A stretch of DNA of 64,000 nt from Actinomyces respiraculi (GCF_014595995.2 NZ_CP063989.1:2232001-2296000); one strand, 5' to 3'. Counted from the stretch's first letter, positions 8,209 to 20,540 are shown. The notes: a model not told the origin generated them from the letters alone. Translations and numbers: made by a program.

Positions 8209-9309
8209 TCAGGACGCCTTGGCCAGGGCCTCCTTCCAGGCCATTGCTTTGCCGGTGTGGAGCAGGCCGCGGTCGTAGACGCGTGCGCCCAGGATGATGA
8301 TGGCAATCGTCGTGGCGATCAGTAGCGCCACGGACACAACCGGCTCCCACCAGGCGACGGAGTCGTCCAGGTACATCCGCACGGGTAGCGCGATGGGCGA
8401 GCTGAAGGGGATGTAGCTGAGCACCGTCATGAAGGTCGCATTCGAGCCGCCGCCGACAACCCCGAAGTAGGGCAGCATGATCAGCCAGATCATCGGCTGC
8501 AAGACGCTCTGCAGGTCCTCGTTGCGCGAGACCAGGGCCGCGCCCGCGGCGAACATGGAGGCGATCATGACGAAGCCGATGATGAACAGCGGGATGAACC
8601 ACAGCACCGGCCCCACCAGGTCACCCGCGGGCAGGACCTCGTCATTGATGGCCAAGCCCAGCAGCACGGCCCCCGCAATGAGGAGGATCTGCACCAGCGC
8701 CGCCAAAGAGTTGCCCAGGATCTTGCCGGTGAGCAGGGCCGTGGAGCTGATGGAGGCCAGCAGGATCTCGACGATGCGCGTCTCCTTCTCCTCCACCACC
8801 GACTGCGCGATGGTCATGCCGAAGCCCAGGGAGGCGCTCATCCACACCAGGGCGAAGCCCAGCGGCAGCAGGTAGCGGATCGCCGGGTTCGGGGCGTCGG
8901 GATCGAGCAGCTCCACCGCCGGGGAGACTGACAGCCCCCGAACCAGCGCGCTCGGCGGCTCGCTGAGCGCGAGGATCCTCAGGCCCACGGGGGTGTCCGC
9001 CTCGGGCACGACGGCGGCCTCGGCGCTCTCATCCAGGACGGCCTGGCGGGCGGCCTCGGCGTCGTCCACCGCCAGGACCTCCACATCCGGCAGGTGCTGC
9101 AGCACGGCAGCCTCACTGGGTGCCGCCGCGACAGTGGTCGACCCGCCGACGATGAGGTCGCCGATCCGCGGGCCCAGCACCACCCCCAGGAGCATGAGCA
9201 GCACGGTGATGACGGTGGAGATGATGAAGGCTTTGGACAGGAACCTGGCCGTGATCTCGCGGCGTGCGATGACGGCAACGGTGGTGCGGAAACTGGGTCG
9301 GGTGCTCAC
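8209..9309 (-). CDS. ABC-2 type transporter permease (NatB-like)
   Basis: 366 aa from GTG 9309, which overlaps the ATPase stop as GTGA. A first transmembrane helix (about 27-47) follows the cytoplasmic N terminus. A soluble extracytoplasmic region of about 150 residues comes next, then a cluster of five or so hydrophobic helices. This layout is that of the NatB/ABC-2 permeases that pair with NatA-type ATPases in sodium, drug or lipid efflux. The substrate cannot be read from sequence. It is translationally coupled to the ATPase. A two-component system lies just upstream on the same strand and may regulate it, but the ATPase has its own leaderless promoter. Confidence 0.85.
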   Translation of the reverse strand: MSTRPSFRTTVAVIARREITARFLSKAFIISTVITVLLMLLGVVLGPRIGDLIVGGSTTVAAAPSEAAVLQHLPDVEVLAVDDAEAARQAVLDESAEAAVVPEADTPVGLRILALSEPPSALVRGLSVSPAVELLDPDAPNPAIRYLLPLGFALVWMSASLGFGMTIAQSVVEEKETRIVEILLASISSTALLTGKILGNSLAALVQILLIAGAVLLGLAINDEVLPAGDLVGPVLWFIPLFIIGFVMIASMFAAGAALVSRNEDLQSVLQPMIWLIMLPYFGVVGGGSNATFMTVLSYIPFSSPIALPVRMYLDDSVAWWEPVVSVALLIATTIAIIILGARVYDRGLLHTGKAMAWKEALAKAS

Positions 9310-10187
9310 TTGGTCATCTCCTTGTAGATCTCGTGCAGAGAACGGGTCACGCGGCGGAAGACCGTGACGGAGCCGCGCCCGAGCGCGTCTGCCAGGACCC
9401 GGTTGGCGGCGGCGACGTCGGCGGCCCGGAAGCGGGCGTAACCGCCGTCGTACTCGAGCACCTCGACGCCGGCGGCGCGCACCCACCCGGTGTCCGAGCC
9501 GGTCTCCATCTCCCACTCATTCGTGGTGGCGGCCTCCAGCAGCTCGGCACGGGTGCCCATGGCCCGGATCTCGCCCTCGCGGATGATGATGAGCCGGTCG
9601 CACAGGCGCTCGACGACGTCGAGCTGGTGGGAGGAGAAGAGCACGGGGGCACCGGCGGCGGCGTACTCGCGCAGCACCTGGACGGTGGCGTCCACGGACT
9701 CGGGGTCGAGCCCGGAGAAGGGCTCGTCGAGGATGAGGGCTGCGGGCCGGTGGACGAGGGCCGCCGCGATCTGCACGCGCTGCTGGTTGCCCAGGGACAG
9801 GGACTCCAGGGTGTCGGTCGGATCACCCTTGAGCTGGAGGCGCTCGAGCAGGTCCAGGGCGTGGCTGCGGGCATCCGCGGCCTCCAGCCCGTGCAGGCGC
9901 GCGAGGTAGACGAGCTGGTCGATGACCTTCATCTTGGGGTACAGGCCCCGCTCCTCGGGCATGTAGCCGATGGCGGCGCGCTGATCCGCGGTGATGGGCG
10001 CCCCGTCGACGAGCACCTGCCCGCTCTGAGCCGCCAGCACACCCAGGATGATGCGCATGGCGGTGGTCTTGCCTGCGCCATTGCCGCCGACGAAGCCGGT
10101 CATCATCCCGGGGTGGACATCGAAGGACACGTCCTTGAGGACGTGCTTGTCACCGTAATACCGGTGAACGTTACGTACGCTGATCAT
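9306..10187 (-). CDS. ABC transporter ATP-binding protein (NatA-like)
   Basis: 293 aa. It has a Walker A GGNGAGKTT (34-42), a signature SLGNQQR (131-137) and a Walker B LILDEP (151-156), followed by a C-terminal domain of about 80 residues seen in NatA/DrrA-type exporters ATPases. The start ATG 10187 is six bases after a TAGCCT box, consistent with a leaderless message. It forms one transcription unit with the permease downstream. The neighbouring sensor kinase and LuxR-type regulator suggest a Bce/Nat-like stress-responsive export module, although that link is inferred from proximity. Confidence 0.9.
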   Translation of the reverse strand: MISVRNVHRYYGDKHVLKDVSFDVHPGMMTGFVGGNGAGKTTAMRIILGVLAAQSGQVLVDGAPITADQRAAIGYMPEERGLYPKMKVIDQLVYLARLHGLEAADARSHALDLLERLQLKGDPTDTLESLSLGNQQRVQIAAALVHRPAALILDEPFSGLDPESVDATVQVLREYAAAGAPVLFSSHQLDVVERLCDRLIIIREGEIRAMGTRAELLEAATTNEWEMETGSDTGWVRAAGVEVLEYDGGYARFRAADVAAANRVLADALGRGSVTVFRRVTRSLHEIYKEMTK

Positions 10188-10193
10188 GGCATC

Positions 10194-10199
10194 AGGCTA
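10194..10199 (-). promoter_or_regulatory. -10 element of the ABC exporter operon (leaderless)
   Basis: TAGCCT on the minus strand is placed so that +1 falls on the A of ATG 10187. No clear -35 hexamer is visible. Confidence 0.5.
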
Positions 10200-10262
10200 G
10201 GTGGGGCCCTGCCCCGCCACCTCCCGCAGCAAGGTGAAAACTCCCCTCCCCCGTGCGGGGGA

Positions 10263-10909
10263 TCAGGCCGCAATGCCGTGCGTGAAGGCCCAGATGACGG
10301 CGGCCACCCGGTCGCGCAGGCCGAGCTTGGCCAGGATGTTGGACACGTGCGTCTTGACGGTCTCGGTGCTCACGTACAGCTCGGCCGCGATCTCCGCGTT
10401 GGTCAGGCCTCGTGCCAGGCACCGCAGAGTCTCAACCTCCCGTTGCGTCAGTTCCGACGGCGTCGGCGCACCCCGGCCCGCACCCGCCCCCTGGGTGCCG
10501 GCGTAGCGGGTGAGGACCCGGCGGGTGACCTCGGGCATGAGCAGGGCGTCACCGCGCCCCAGCACCTGCACGGCCTCGATGAGCTTCTCCGCCTCAGCCG
10601 TCTTGAGCAGGAAGCCGCTGGCCCCGGCGTCCAGGGTCTCGAAGAGGAAGTCGTCACTGTCGAAGGTGGTGAGGATGAGCACGGCGGCCCGGCAGCTGCG
10701 TGCGACGAGCTCACGGGTGGCGGCAATGCCGTCCATGACCGGCATCTGCACGTCCATGCAGATGACGTCAGGCTCCAGCCGCATCGCCTGCTCCAGGGCC
10801 TCGGCCCCGTTGGCCGCCTCCCCCACGACCTCCAGGCCCGGCTCGCTCTCCAGAATGGTGCGGAAGCCGGCCCGGATGAGCATCTGGTCGTCCACGAGCA
10901 GCACCCGGG

Positions 10910-10913
<4 letters not shown>
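10263..10913 (-). CDS. NarL/LuxR-family response regulator
   Basis: 216 aa. The receiver domain has the acidic pair D8/D9, the phospho-acceptor D54 in ICMDVQMP and a conserved Lys near LLKT. The C-terminal LuxR helix-turn-helix is clear (ELTQREVETLRCLARGLTN and STETVKTHVSNILAKL). It is encoded in an ATGA overlap with the histidine kinase, so the two form a two-component pair. A likely target is the downstream ABC exporter (gap 75 bases), as is common for this kinase class. Its message also follows guaB, so it may be co-transcribed with GMP synthesis. Confidence 0.93.
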
Positions 10914-14084
<3,171 letters not shown>

Positions 14085-14372
14085 ATGCAGACGCATCAAC
14101 TCCGTCTCACGCCTGTGAGCTCCGGGTGGGAGTGGCGTTACGAAGGCGCGTGCAGGGGCATGGACTCCTCCGTCTTCTTCCACCCCGAGGGCGAGCGGGG
14201 CAGCTCTCGCCGACGCCGCGCCGACGGCGCCAAGGCCGTGTGCGCGACCTGCCCGGTTCTCATCCGCTGCCGCGAGCACGCGCTGGCGGCGCACGAGCCC
14301 TACGGGGTGTGGGGCGGGATGACGGAGGAGGAGCGCCGCTCAGTGCTCAGCCGCCGTCCCTACAGCGCCTGA
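14085..14372 (+). CDS. whiB3: WhiB3-type iron-sulfur transcriptional regulator
   Basis: 95 aa from ATG 14085, which follows a perfect GGAGGAGG ribosome binding site. The four cluster ligands are C23, C53, C56 and C62 (CxxC pair in CATC), followed by the GVWGG turn (74-78) and a basic C terminus. The segment CRGMDSSVFFHPEGERG matches the WhiB3 subgroup rather than WhiB1 or WhiB2. In mycobacteria WhiB3 is a redox-sensing regulator of lipid and redox metabolism. It lies convergent to groES next to guaB, the same neighbourhood as I recall for M. tuberculosis whiB3, which supports orthology. It carries its own promoter and a strong terminator. Confidence 0.9.
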   Translation: MQTHQLRLTPVSSGWEWRYEGACRGMDSSVFFHPEGERGSSRRRRADGAKAVCATCPVLIRCREHALAAHEPYGVWGGMTEEERRSVLSRRPYSA

Positions 14373-14410
14373 GCGCCCGAGAGCACCGCAGGCAGCAACC
14401 GCAACACACG

Positions 14411-14449
14411 GCACGGGGCCGGTTGGAATAGTCCCAACCGGCCCCGTGC
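14411..14449. terminator. bidirectional terminator between whiB3 and groES
   Basis: A 16-bp perfect stem (14411-14426 with 14434-14449, starting GCACGGGGCCGG) closes a 7-base loop. It serves the convergent whiB3 (+) and groES (-) genes. Confidence 0.85.
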
Positions 14450-14480
14450 TGTGCCCCTCAACCAGCGAGGGGCGCCCGCG

Positions 14481-14777
14481 TCACTTGGTGACGACGGCGA
14501 GGACGTCGCGAGCGGAGAGGATGAGGTAGTCCTCGCCGGCGTACTTGACCTCGGTGCCGCCGTACTTGGAGTAGATGACGAGGTCACCCTCGGCGACATC
14601 GACCGGGATGCGCTTGCCGGAGTCGTCGACGCGGCCCGGGCCCACGGCCACGACCTTGCCCTCCTGCGGCTTCTCCTTGGCGGTGTCCGGGATGACCAGA
14701 CCGGAGGCAGTGGTCTGCTCGGCCTCGACCGTCTGGACGACGATGCGGTCCTCGAGCGGCTTGATGGAGATCGCCAT
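14481..14777 (-). CDS. groES: co-chaperonin GroES
   Basis: 98 aa from ATG 14777, preceded by GGGGAGGAC. It is the heptameric lid of the GroEL folding chamber in the cytosol. The sequence is canonical ([38 protein letters not shown]). A CIRCE element 184 bases upstream indicates HrcA repression. The gene is followed at once by a terminator and the convergent whiB3, so no groEL copy is attached, unlike the groES-groEL1 pair of mycobacteria. GroEL must be encoded elsewhere. Confidence 0.97.
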   Translation of the reverse strand: MAISIKPLEDRIVVQTVEAEQTTASGLVIPDTAKEKPQEGKVVAVGPGRVDDSGKRIPVDVAEGDLVIYSKYGGTEVKYAGEDYLILSARDVLAVVTK

Positions 14778-14960
14778 GGCGTCCTCCCCTTCTCGCTTCT
14801 TCAGCGTCCTTCGCGCGCACGGCGCGCGTCGTGTATGTGGTGGTGTGCACGCCCTCAGTGAGGCGGGCCGCCGTCGCGGGGGCCGGTCCGTCAGCGCCGG
14901 GAGCGCGGTCCGCGGCACCGGGTCTCGCTGCCGCGTCTGTCGTCGAATCTACGCGCGGCG

Positions 14961-14987
14961 TTAGCACTCAGTCAACGTGAGTGCCAG
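14961..14987 (-). promoter_or_regulatory. CIRCE operator for HrcA
   Basis: TTAGCACTC (14961-14969), a 9-base spacer, then GAGTGCCAG (14979-14987). This is the CIRCE consensus with two mismatches in the second arm. It lies 184 bases upstream of groES, in line with heat-shock control by the HrcA repressor. Confidence 0.9.
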
Positions 14988-15015
14988 GTCGTGGCGCCGG
15001 GTTCGCCGACGGCGT

Positions 15016-15465
15016 TCACTGCCCCTGCGCTTGCCCGTCGCCGCGGTGCTCGCGCGTCCGGGCGAGCGCCGCGTCCGGCTCCGTGCCCGTCTCGCCCGGC
15101 TTGGGGCGGGTGAGGTGGCGCACCAGCTGGCCGGCCCCCTCCCCCACGAAGGCGGGGACAAGGGAGAAGACGGCGTAGACGACAACGGCGTCAGGCTGGT
15201 CGAGCAGGAAGTCGAAAATGGCGGCCACCGTCGCCGGCAGGGCCAGGGCCGCCACGATCGGGCGCAGCACGCCCCAGCCGTAGCGGAAGGCCTGCACCAG
15301 GCAGCACAGGAACGCGGCCAGCGGGGCGGCCTCCAAGAGAGCGGACAGGCCCTTGGAGTCGCCGACCAGATTCCCGAATCCGTCCACCCAGCGCAGCGCG
15401 GCGGTGTAGGCGGCAACGGCCAGGACCGCTGCCAGCAGGGCGCGCCAGGAGAGCCGGGCGCTCAC
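15016..15465 (-). CDS. small integral membrane protein, unknown function
   Basis: 149 aa from GTG 15465, which overlaps the stop of the 47-aa gene upstream (GTGA). Four hydrophobic segments are visible (about 8-24, 42-60, 66-86 and 94-112), followed by a charged Arg/Glu/Asp/Gln-rich tail of about 35 residues that should be cytosolic. No family is recognised. It forms a two-gene unit with the small membrane protein before it and reads toward groES, whose CIRCE element lies just past its stop. Confidence 0.7.
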   Translation of the reverse strand: MSARLSWRALLAAVLAVAAYTAALRWVDGFGNLVGDSKGLSALLEAAPLAAFLCCLVQAFRYGWGVLRPIVAALALPATVAAIFDFLLDQPDAVVVYAVFSLVPAFVGEGAGQLVRHLTRPKPGETGTEPDAALARTREHRGDGQAQGQ

Positions 15466-15605
15466 GACGCTCCCCAGACGATCAGGCTCGACACGGAGAC
15501 GATGAGCACGAACAGGGCGGGGATACCCACCCCGAACAGCACGAGCAGCGCCACGGCCTTCGGCGTGAAGGGGCGCGGCTCAACAGGTTGACGCGACGTG
15601 ACCAC
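15462..15605 (-). CDS. single-pass mini-protein, unknown function
   Basis: 47 aa from GTG 15605, or 49 aa from GTG 15611. GTG 15605 lies where a TTGAAT box (15612-15617) would start a leaderless transcript. A polar N terminus of about 17 residues is followed by one long hydrophobic segment (KAVALLVLFGVGIPALFVLI onward). The TGA overlaps the GTG of the next membrane-protein gene, which argues that this short frame is translated. It is too short for family assignment. Confidence 0.55.
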   Translation of the reverse strand: MVTSRQPVEPRPFTPKAVALLVLFGVGIPALFVLIVSVSSLIVWGAS

Positions 15606-15680
15606 GTTCACATTCAACCATGCGGATGTCGCTGAGCGGTGTCCTCAGACGACGGGATAAAGGACGACGTAAACCCCCAA

Positions 15681-15768
15681 GGACAACGTCATCCTCGTAC
15701 GACAACCTGTGTGAGTCATCTCGGCGGTCCTGGGGGATTGAGGTTGTCCATCGGTGTGCACGTTGTCC
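15681..15768. repeat. nested GACAACGT/ACGTTGTC dyads
   Basis: GGACAACGT (15681-15689) and GACAACCT (15701-15708) are mirrored by AGGTTGTCC (15741-15749) and ACGTTGTCC (15760-15768). The four boxes can pair inner with inner and outer with outer. They may be a cruciform or regulator sites; function is unknown. Confidence 0.45.
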
Positions 15769-15919
15769 GTCGGCGAGTGCGGGCTGGCCTGTCCCGATGA
15801 GTGACGCCGCCGCGGCGCGACAGGCAGGGCGCGCGGAGCGGGGCTGAGCGGGTGGGCTTGGCGGCGAGATCGGCCTCGAGCTCGCCATGAGTGCTTGCCG
15901 CGGGGTGGCGGGTCGGGGC

Positions 15920-16129
15920 TGCACGCTCATGTGACAGGTGTGACTTGGCGGAATTGGACTTTTCCTTGGTATTCCGCGGATTGCGCCCTTCCTGCTACAA
16001 CGGCCTCTGAGGCTCCCATGTGCAAGGGCCTTACCCATGCACATGGGAGCCGAATCACTCGAGAACGCCGAACTAGAAAACCGCGGAATTCCGTGGATTC
16101 CGACGTACGCCGAAAAGAGTGAGCGTGCA
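15920..16129 (+). repeat. interspersed palindromic element, copy A
   Basis: 210 bases bounded by TGCACGCTCA at 15920 and its inverse TGAGCGTGCA ending at 16129. The centre has a perfect 14-bp inverted repeat, GGCTCCCATGTGCA (16011-16024) with its partner at 16038-16051. Copies B (30671-30857) and C (45478-45698) share the ends, the centre and the arm sequences, but lie in the opposite orientation. No transposase is encoded. The design is like that of a MITE or REP-type element. Confidence 0.85.
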
Positions 16130-16143
16130 GCCCGCCCCTGCGC

Positions 16144-16950
16144 CTACTCGTCGCGGTGCCCACGCGTCCAGGCGACCGCCTCATCCACCTCCGTGCTCGC
16201 CGCGCCCAGCACCGGATCACGCCCGCTGAGCACGTCCCAGCCGGCCTTGAGCGCCGCCGCCCGCTCGCGCACCCACGAGGACAGCCAGGTACCCCGGTTC
16301 GCCCGTGCGCGCGTGTCCGCCACCGCCTGGGCGTCGATCCCGGCGTGGCGGCACAGGGCCACCGCCCGGGGCTCGTGGAAGTCCTGCGTGACGACAAGGG
16401 CGTGGCTCACCCCGAAGACCTCGCGGGCGCGTACGCAGGTGTCGTGGGTGTCGTAACCGGCCGGGTCGAGGACGATGGCCTGCTCCGGGACCCCGGCGGC
16501 CACGAGGTAGTCGCGCATGACGGCGGGCTCATCGTGCGCCGCCTGGCGCCCGTCGCCGGAGACGAGGAGGGCGCCCACGCGTCCCGACAGGTAGAGGTCG
16601 GCGGCAACGTCGAGGCGGTAGGCGAGCCACGGCGAGGGCCTGCCCGACTCGTACACCCGGGCGCCCAGGACGATGGCGACGGGTGCGCTCGGGTCGTCGT
16701 CGCCGTGCACGCCCACGTGCCCGGCACTGGCCGCCCAGACCCACGCGTTAGGCACGAGGACGACGAGGAGGGCCACGGCCAGCACCGCCCGGAGGCTCGG
16801 GCGCAGCCGCCACGGTCGGGCGAGCCGCCACCCGTCCACGCCGACGCCGCCGGTCGTCGCACCGGCCTCGCGCGACGCGGCGCCCCCGGTGCCCGCGTGG
16901 TTCTCGGCACCCACGTCCCCCACGCCGTCCCCTGCGCTGTCCGCAGCCAC
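16144..16950 (-). CDS. DUF218 (YdcF/SanA-like) membrane-anchored protein
   Basis: 268 aa from GTG 16950, which follows GAGGAGG. After a Gly/Ala-rich cytosolic N terminus there is one transmembrane helix (about 53-73). The DUF218 domain follows, with AIVLGARVYESGRPSPWL, LLVSGDG, the ASNT-like turn YDTHDTCVRA and VVTQDFHEPRA with its conserved His. SanA/ElyC-type proteins act at the cell envelope and are linked to vancomycin sensitivity and lipid-carrier metabolism in enterobacteria; the exact reaction is not established. It stands alone, divergent from the methyltransferase gene. Confidence 0.85.
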   Translation of the reverse strand: MAADSAGDGVGDVGAENHAGTGGAASREAGATTGGVGVDGWRLARPWRLRPSLRAVLAVALLVVLVPNAWVWAASAGHVGVHGDDDPSAPVAIVLGARVYESGRPSPWLAYRLDVAADLYLSGRVGALLVSGDGRQAAHDEPAVMRDYLVAAGVPEQAIVLDPAGYDTHDTCVRAREVFGVSHALVVTQDFHEPRAVALCRHAGIDAQAVADTRARANRGTWLSSWVRERAAALKAGWDVLSGRDPVLGAASTEVDEAVAWTRGHRDE

Positions 16951-17097
16951 GACCGGCCCTCCTCATCTCACCCGGCCCATCCTGCTCGGCCGGTTGACCG
17001 TCACCCTATCGCCGGGCGCCGTCCTTGAGCCGGACGCCCTCCATGAGCCGGGCGGCGCCAGGCCCCCACCGCACCTCGGCCGTGGGAGGATCACCGG

Positions 17098-18372
17098 GTG
17101 AACGACACGTCCCCGGCCGCCGCCCTCGCCCCGCTCCTGACCCCGCAGGGCTGGGACCTGCTGGGCAGCCTGCCCCCCTACGACGAGTCGCAGGCCCTGA
17201 GCCTGAGCGAGTCCCTACGCGCCGCCGGCCACGACCCGGCTCTCGTCGCCGCCGCCCTCACCCAGCAGCGCCTGCGCTCGCGCGCGGCCGCGAAGTTCGG
17301 CGACTTCGCCCAGCAGATGCTCTTCACGCCCGACGGCCTGGAGCAGGCGACCCGCCTGGCGGTCTCCGCCCACCACGCCGCCCGTTACGCCGCCGCGGGC
17401 GTGCACCGGGTCGCCGACCTCGGCTGCGGGATCGGTGGCGACGCCCTCGCCCTGGCGGGCCTGGGCCTGGACGTCCTGGCCGTCGAGAGGGACGAGCCGA
17501 CGGCGGCCCTGGCGACCGTCAACCTCATGCCCTTCGAGGACGCTCGGGTCCTGTGCGCCGACGCCCTGTCGGTGGACCTGGAGGCCGAGGGCGTCGACGC
17601 CGTCTTCGCCGACCCGGCCCGGCGGGCAGGCGGGCGACGGCTGACGGACCCCGAGCAGTGGTCGCCGCGGCTGAGCGAGGTCCTCGCGCTGCTGGGGCGC
17701 GTCGACGCCGTGGGAGTCAAGGTGGCACCCGGCATCGACCACGCGCTCCTGCCCTCGGATGCCCACGTCCAGTGGGTGAGCGTGGACGGGGAGGTCGTCG
17801 AGGCCGGCATCTGGTGCGGGCCTCTGGCCCCGGAGGGGCCGGGCCGCTCGGCCCTGGTTCTGTCCACGGGCGCCGACGGCGAGCCACGGGCCCGGCGTCT
17901 GACCGACCCGGCCTGCACGGACCCCTCCGCAGCCCCGGAGCAGCTCGAGCCCGTGTCCTCCACCGCGCAGATCGGTGAGCTCCTCCTGGAGCCCGATGGC
18001 GCCGCGATCCGTGCCGGGCTGGTCGCCGAGCTGGCGCGCCGCACGGCCTCGCGCCCCGTGGGCACGCGCATCGCCTACCTGACCGGCGACACGCTACCGG
18101 AGGCGTCGCTCGCCCCCTTCCTGCGCTGCTGGCGCGTGCGCGAGGTGCTGCCGCTCAATCTCAAGGCCCTGCGGGCGCGGGTGCGCGAGCGCGGCATCGG
18201 CCGCCTGGAGATCCACAAGCGGGGTCTGCCCGTGTCCCCCGACGCCCTGCGCGCCTCCCTGCGCCTCAAGGGCGACGGGGCGGAGACCTGGGTGGCGACC
18301 CGGGTGGGTGTGCGCGACGAGCACGACCGGGGAGCCGTGCTCGTCGTCGAGCCCGTACCCGCTGAGCGCTGA
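17098..18372 (+). CDS. class I SAM-dependent methyltransferase with THUMP-like C-terminal domain
   Basis: 424 aa from GTG 17098. An N-terminal helical region (1-95) precedes a Rossmann methyltransferase fold: motif I VADLGCGIGGDALALA (about 105-120), acidic motif II VERDE, and FADPARR at the motif IV position, where a DPPY-like element would sit. The C-terminal part (about 320-420) resembles the THUMP-like region of actinobacterial homologues. Such proteins are presumed RNA methyltransferases, but the substrate is not known. GAGGAT before the start could be either a ribosome binding site or a leaderless -10 box. It converges on tsaD with a shared terminator. Confidence 0.8.
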   Translation: MNDTSPAAALAPLLTPQGWDLLGSLPPYDESQALSLSESLRAAGHDPALVAAALTQQRLRSRAAAKFGDFAQQMLFTPDGLEQATRLAVSAHHAARYAAAGVHRVADLGCGIGGDALALAGLGLDVLAVERDEPTAALATVNLMPFEDARVLCADALSVDLEAEGVDAVFADPARRAGGRRLTDPEQWSPRLSEVLALLGRVDAVGVKVAPGIDHALLPSDAHVQWVSVDGEVVEAGIWCGPLAPEGPGRSALVLSTGADGEPRARRLTDPACTDPSAAPEQLEPVSSTAQIGELLLEPDGAAIRAGLVAELARRTASRPVGTRIAYLTGDTLPEASLAPFLRCWRVREVLPLNLKALRARVRERGIGRLEIHKRGLPVSPDALRASLRLKGDGAETWVATRVGVRDEHDRGAVLVVEPVPAER

Positions 18373-18382
18373 GCCCGCAGGC

Positions 18383-18409
18383 CGGCCGGGCCGATGCCGT
18401 GCCCGGCCG
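18383..18409. terminator. bidirectional terminator between the methyltransferase gene and tsaD
   Basis: CGGCCGGGC (18383-18391) pairs with GCCCGGCCG (18401-18409) across a 9-base loop in the 44-base convergent gap. Confidence 0.65.
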
Positions 18410-18416
18410 ACCCGCG

Positions 18417-19463
<1,047 letters not shown>

Positions 19464-19510
19464 GCGCTTCAGCCTAGCGGCTGCCCGGAGGCGGGACGCC
19501 GGCACGTCCG

Positions 19511-19777
19511 AGCCCGTCCATCTCGTCCCTCGGCCCTCCATCTCGTCCCTCGGCCCTCCATCTCGTTCGTTCACGCAACGAGATCAACGTGTGCGGAACG
19601 AGATCGACGTGCGAGGGACGAGAGCAAGACCTGGGCAACGAGATCGACGCCGGTACTCGTCGAGTCCTCCGGGCGCCGCGACCAGACACGCCCATCCTGG
19701 CGCGCGCTCGAGACCCCTCGGCGGGCGCACGGCGCGCCTCCACCCTCCAACTCCTCGGTCTGCTCTCGAAAGTACGG
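19511..19777 (+). repeat. 20-bp-phased ACGAGAT array, copy 1
   Basis: Three 20-base units with CCATCTCGT starting at 19518, 19538 and 19558 are followed by four units in the opposite sense with ACGAGA starting at 19577, 19597, 19617 and 19637, all in exact 20-base phase. A further 120 bases match copy 2 and end in GCTCTCGAA and a small ACGG/CCGT stem. The head-to-head layout makes the array a large dyad. Confidence 0.9.
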
Positions 19778-20293
19778 TGTTGTGCCGTTGTGATGTCTCA
19801 GGGCATCGGTGACGCCTCGGGTGTTTGTGGGGGTGATACTTCTGGTTGGTGTCAGGGGTGGTTCGTCCAGGTGCCCGCCCACCGGGCCCGTGGCAGTCGT
19901 CGGCCTGGAGACCCTCGTGCTCCTACCAGCTCGTCGGCCGGCAGGCGCGAATGGGCTCGGGCCGCCGCTCGCGCGCCGCTGGTGTCCACACGGCGGACAT
20001 GAGCCGCGGATGCCGTCGACGCCTCCGGGGAGAGTCGCGGAATCACGCCGTTTCCTCCCGGCGGGTCGAGCGCCCAGGCCGGTCATGTCCGCGTCGTGGA
20101 CACTCCTGGCGCCAGGGCGCGGTCCCCTCGGGCCCTGCTCCCGTCGTCGCGCAGGTGCGGACGGGCTCGGGCCGCCGCTCGCGCACGCCGCCCGTGACCA
20201 CACTGCACACACGGGCGTCAGCTCCCGACGACACCCACGGGACATGGCCCGACGTCATCGTCACCAGACCCAGGGCCTGGACAGCGCACGCCA

Positions 20294-20540
20294 AGCCCGT
20301 CCATCTCGTTCGTCGGCCTTCCATCTCGTTCGTTCACGGAACGAGGTCAACGTGTGCGGAACGAGATCGACGTGCGAGGGACGAGATCAAGACCTGGGCA
20401 ACGAGATCGACGCCGGTCGTCGTCGGGTCCTCCGGGCGCCGCGACCAGACGCGCCCATCCTGGCGCGTGCTCGTGGCCCCTCGGCGGGCGCACGGCGCGC
20501 CTCCACCCTCCAACTCCTCGGTCTGCTCTCGAAAGTACGG
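20294..20540 (+). repeat. 20-bp-phased ACGAGAT array, copy 2
   Basis: Direct repeat of copy 1 with high identity over its whole length, but with two rather than three CCATCTCGT units, which accounts for the 20-base difference in length. It leads directly into the left arm of the hairpin at 20512-20576. Confidence 0.9.

Larger units (their letters stand above)
15606..16143. other. 538-base intergenic stretch with dyads and a palindromic element
   Basis: No gene is supported. It holds nested GACAAC/GTTGTC dyads (15681-15768) and copy A of the interspersed palindromic element (15920-16129). Short frames running through the element are not conserved as protein between copies. Confidence 0.55.

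Noticed and set aside
7775..8602. In-frame upstream extension of the DUF222-HNH protein
   Set aside because: The extra residues are out-of-frame permease sequence and intergenic DNA. The TATACT box and ATG 7774 give a better start.
15920..16129. Small protein encoded by the palindromic elements (HAHVTGV-type peptide)
   Set aside because: The frame is kept only in short parts because the DNA itself is conserved. Stops and frame shifts differ among the three copies.
19511..20540. CRISPR-like or protein-coding repeat in the 20-bp arrays
   Set aside because: The unit is 20 bases with no unique spacers and changes orientation midway. Frames through it are not conserved as protein between copies.
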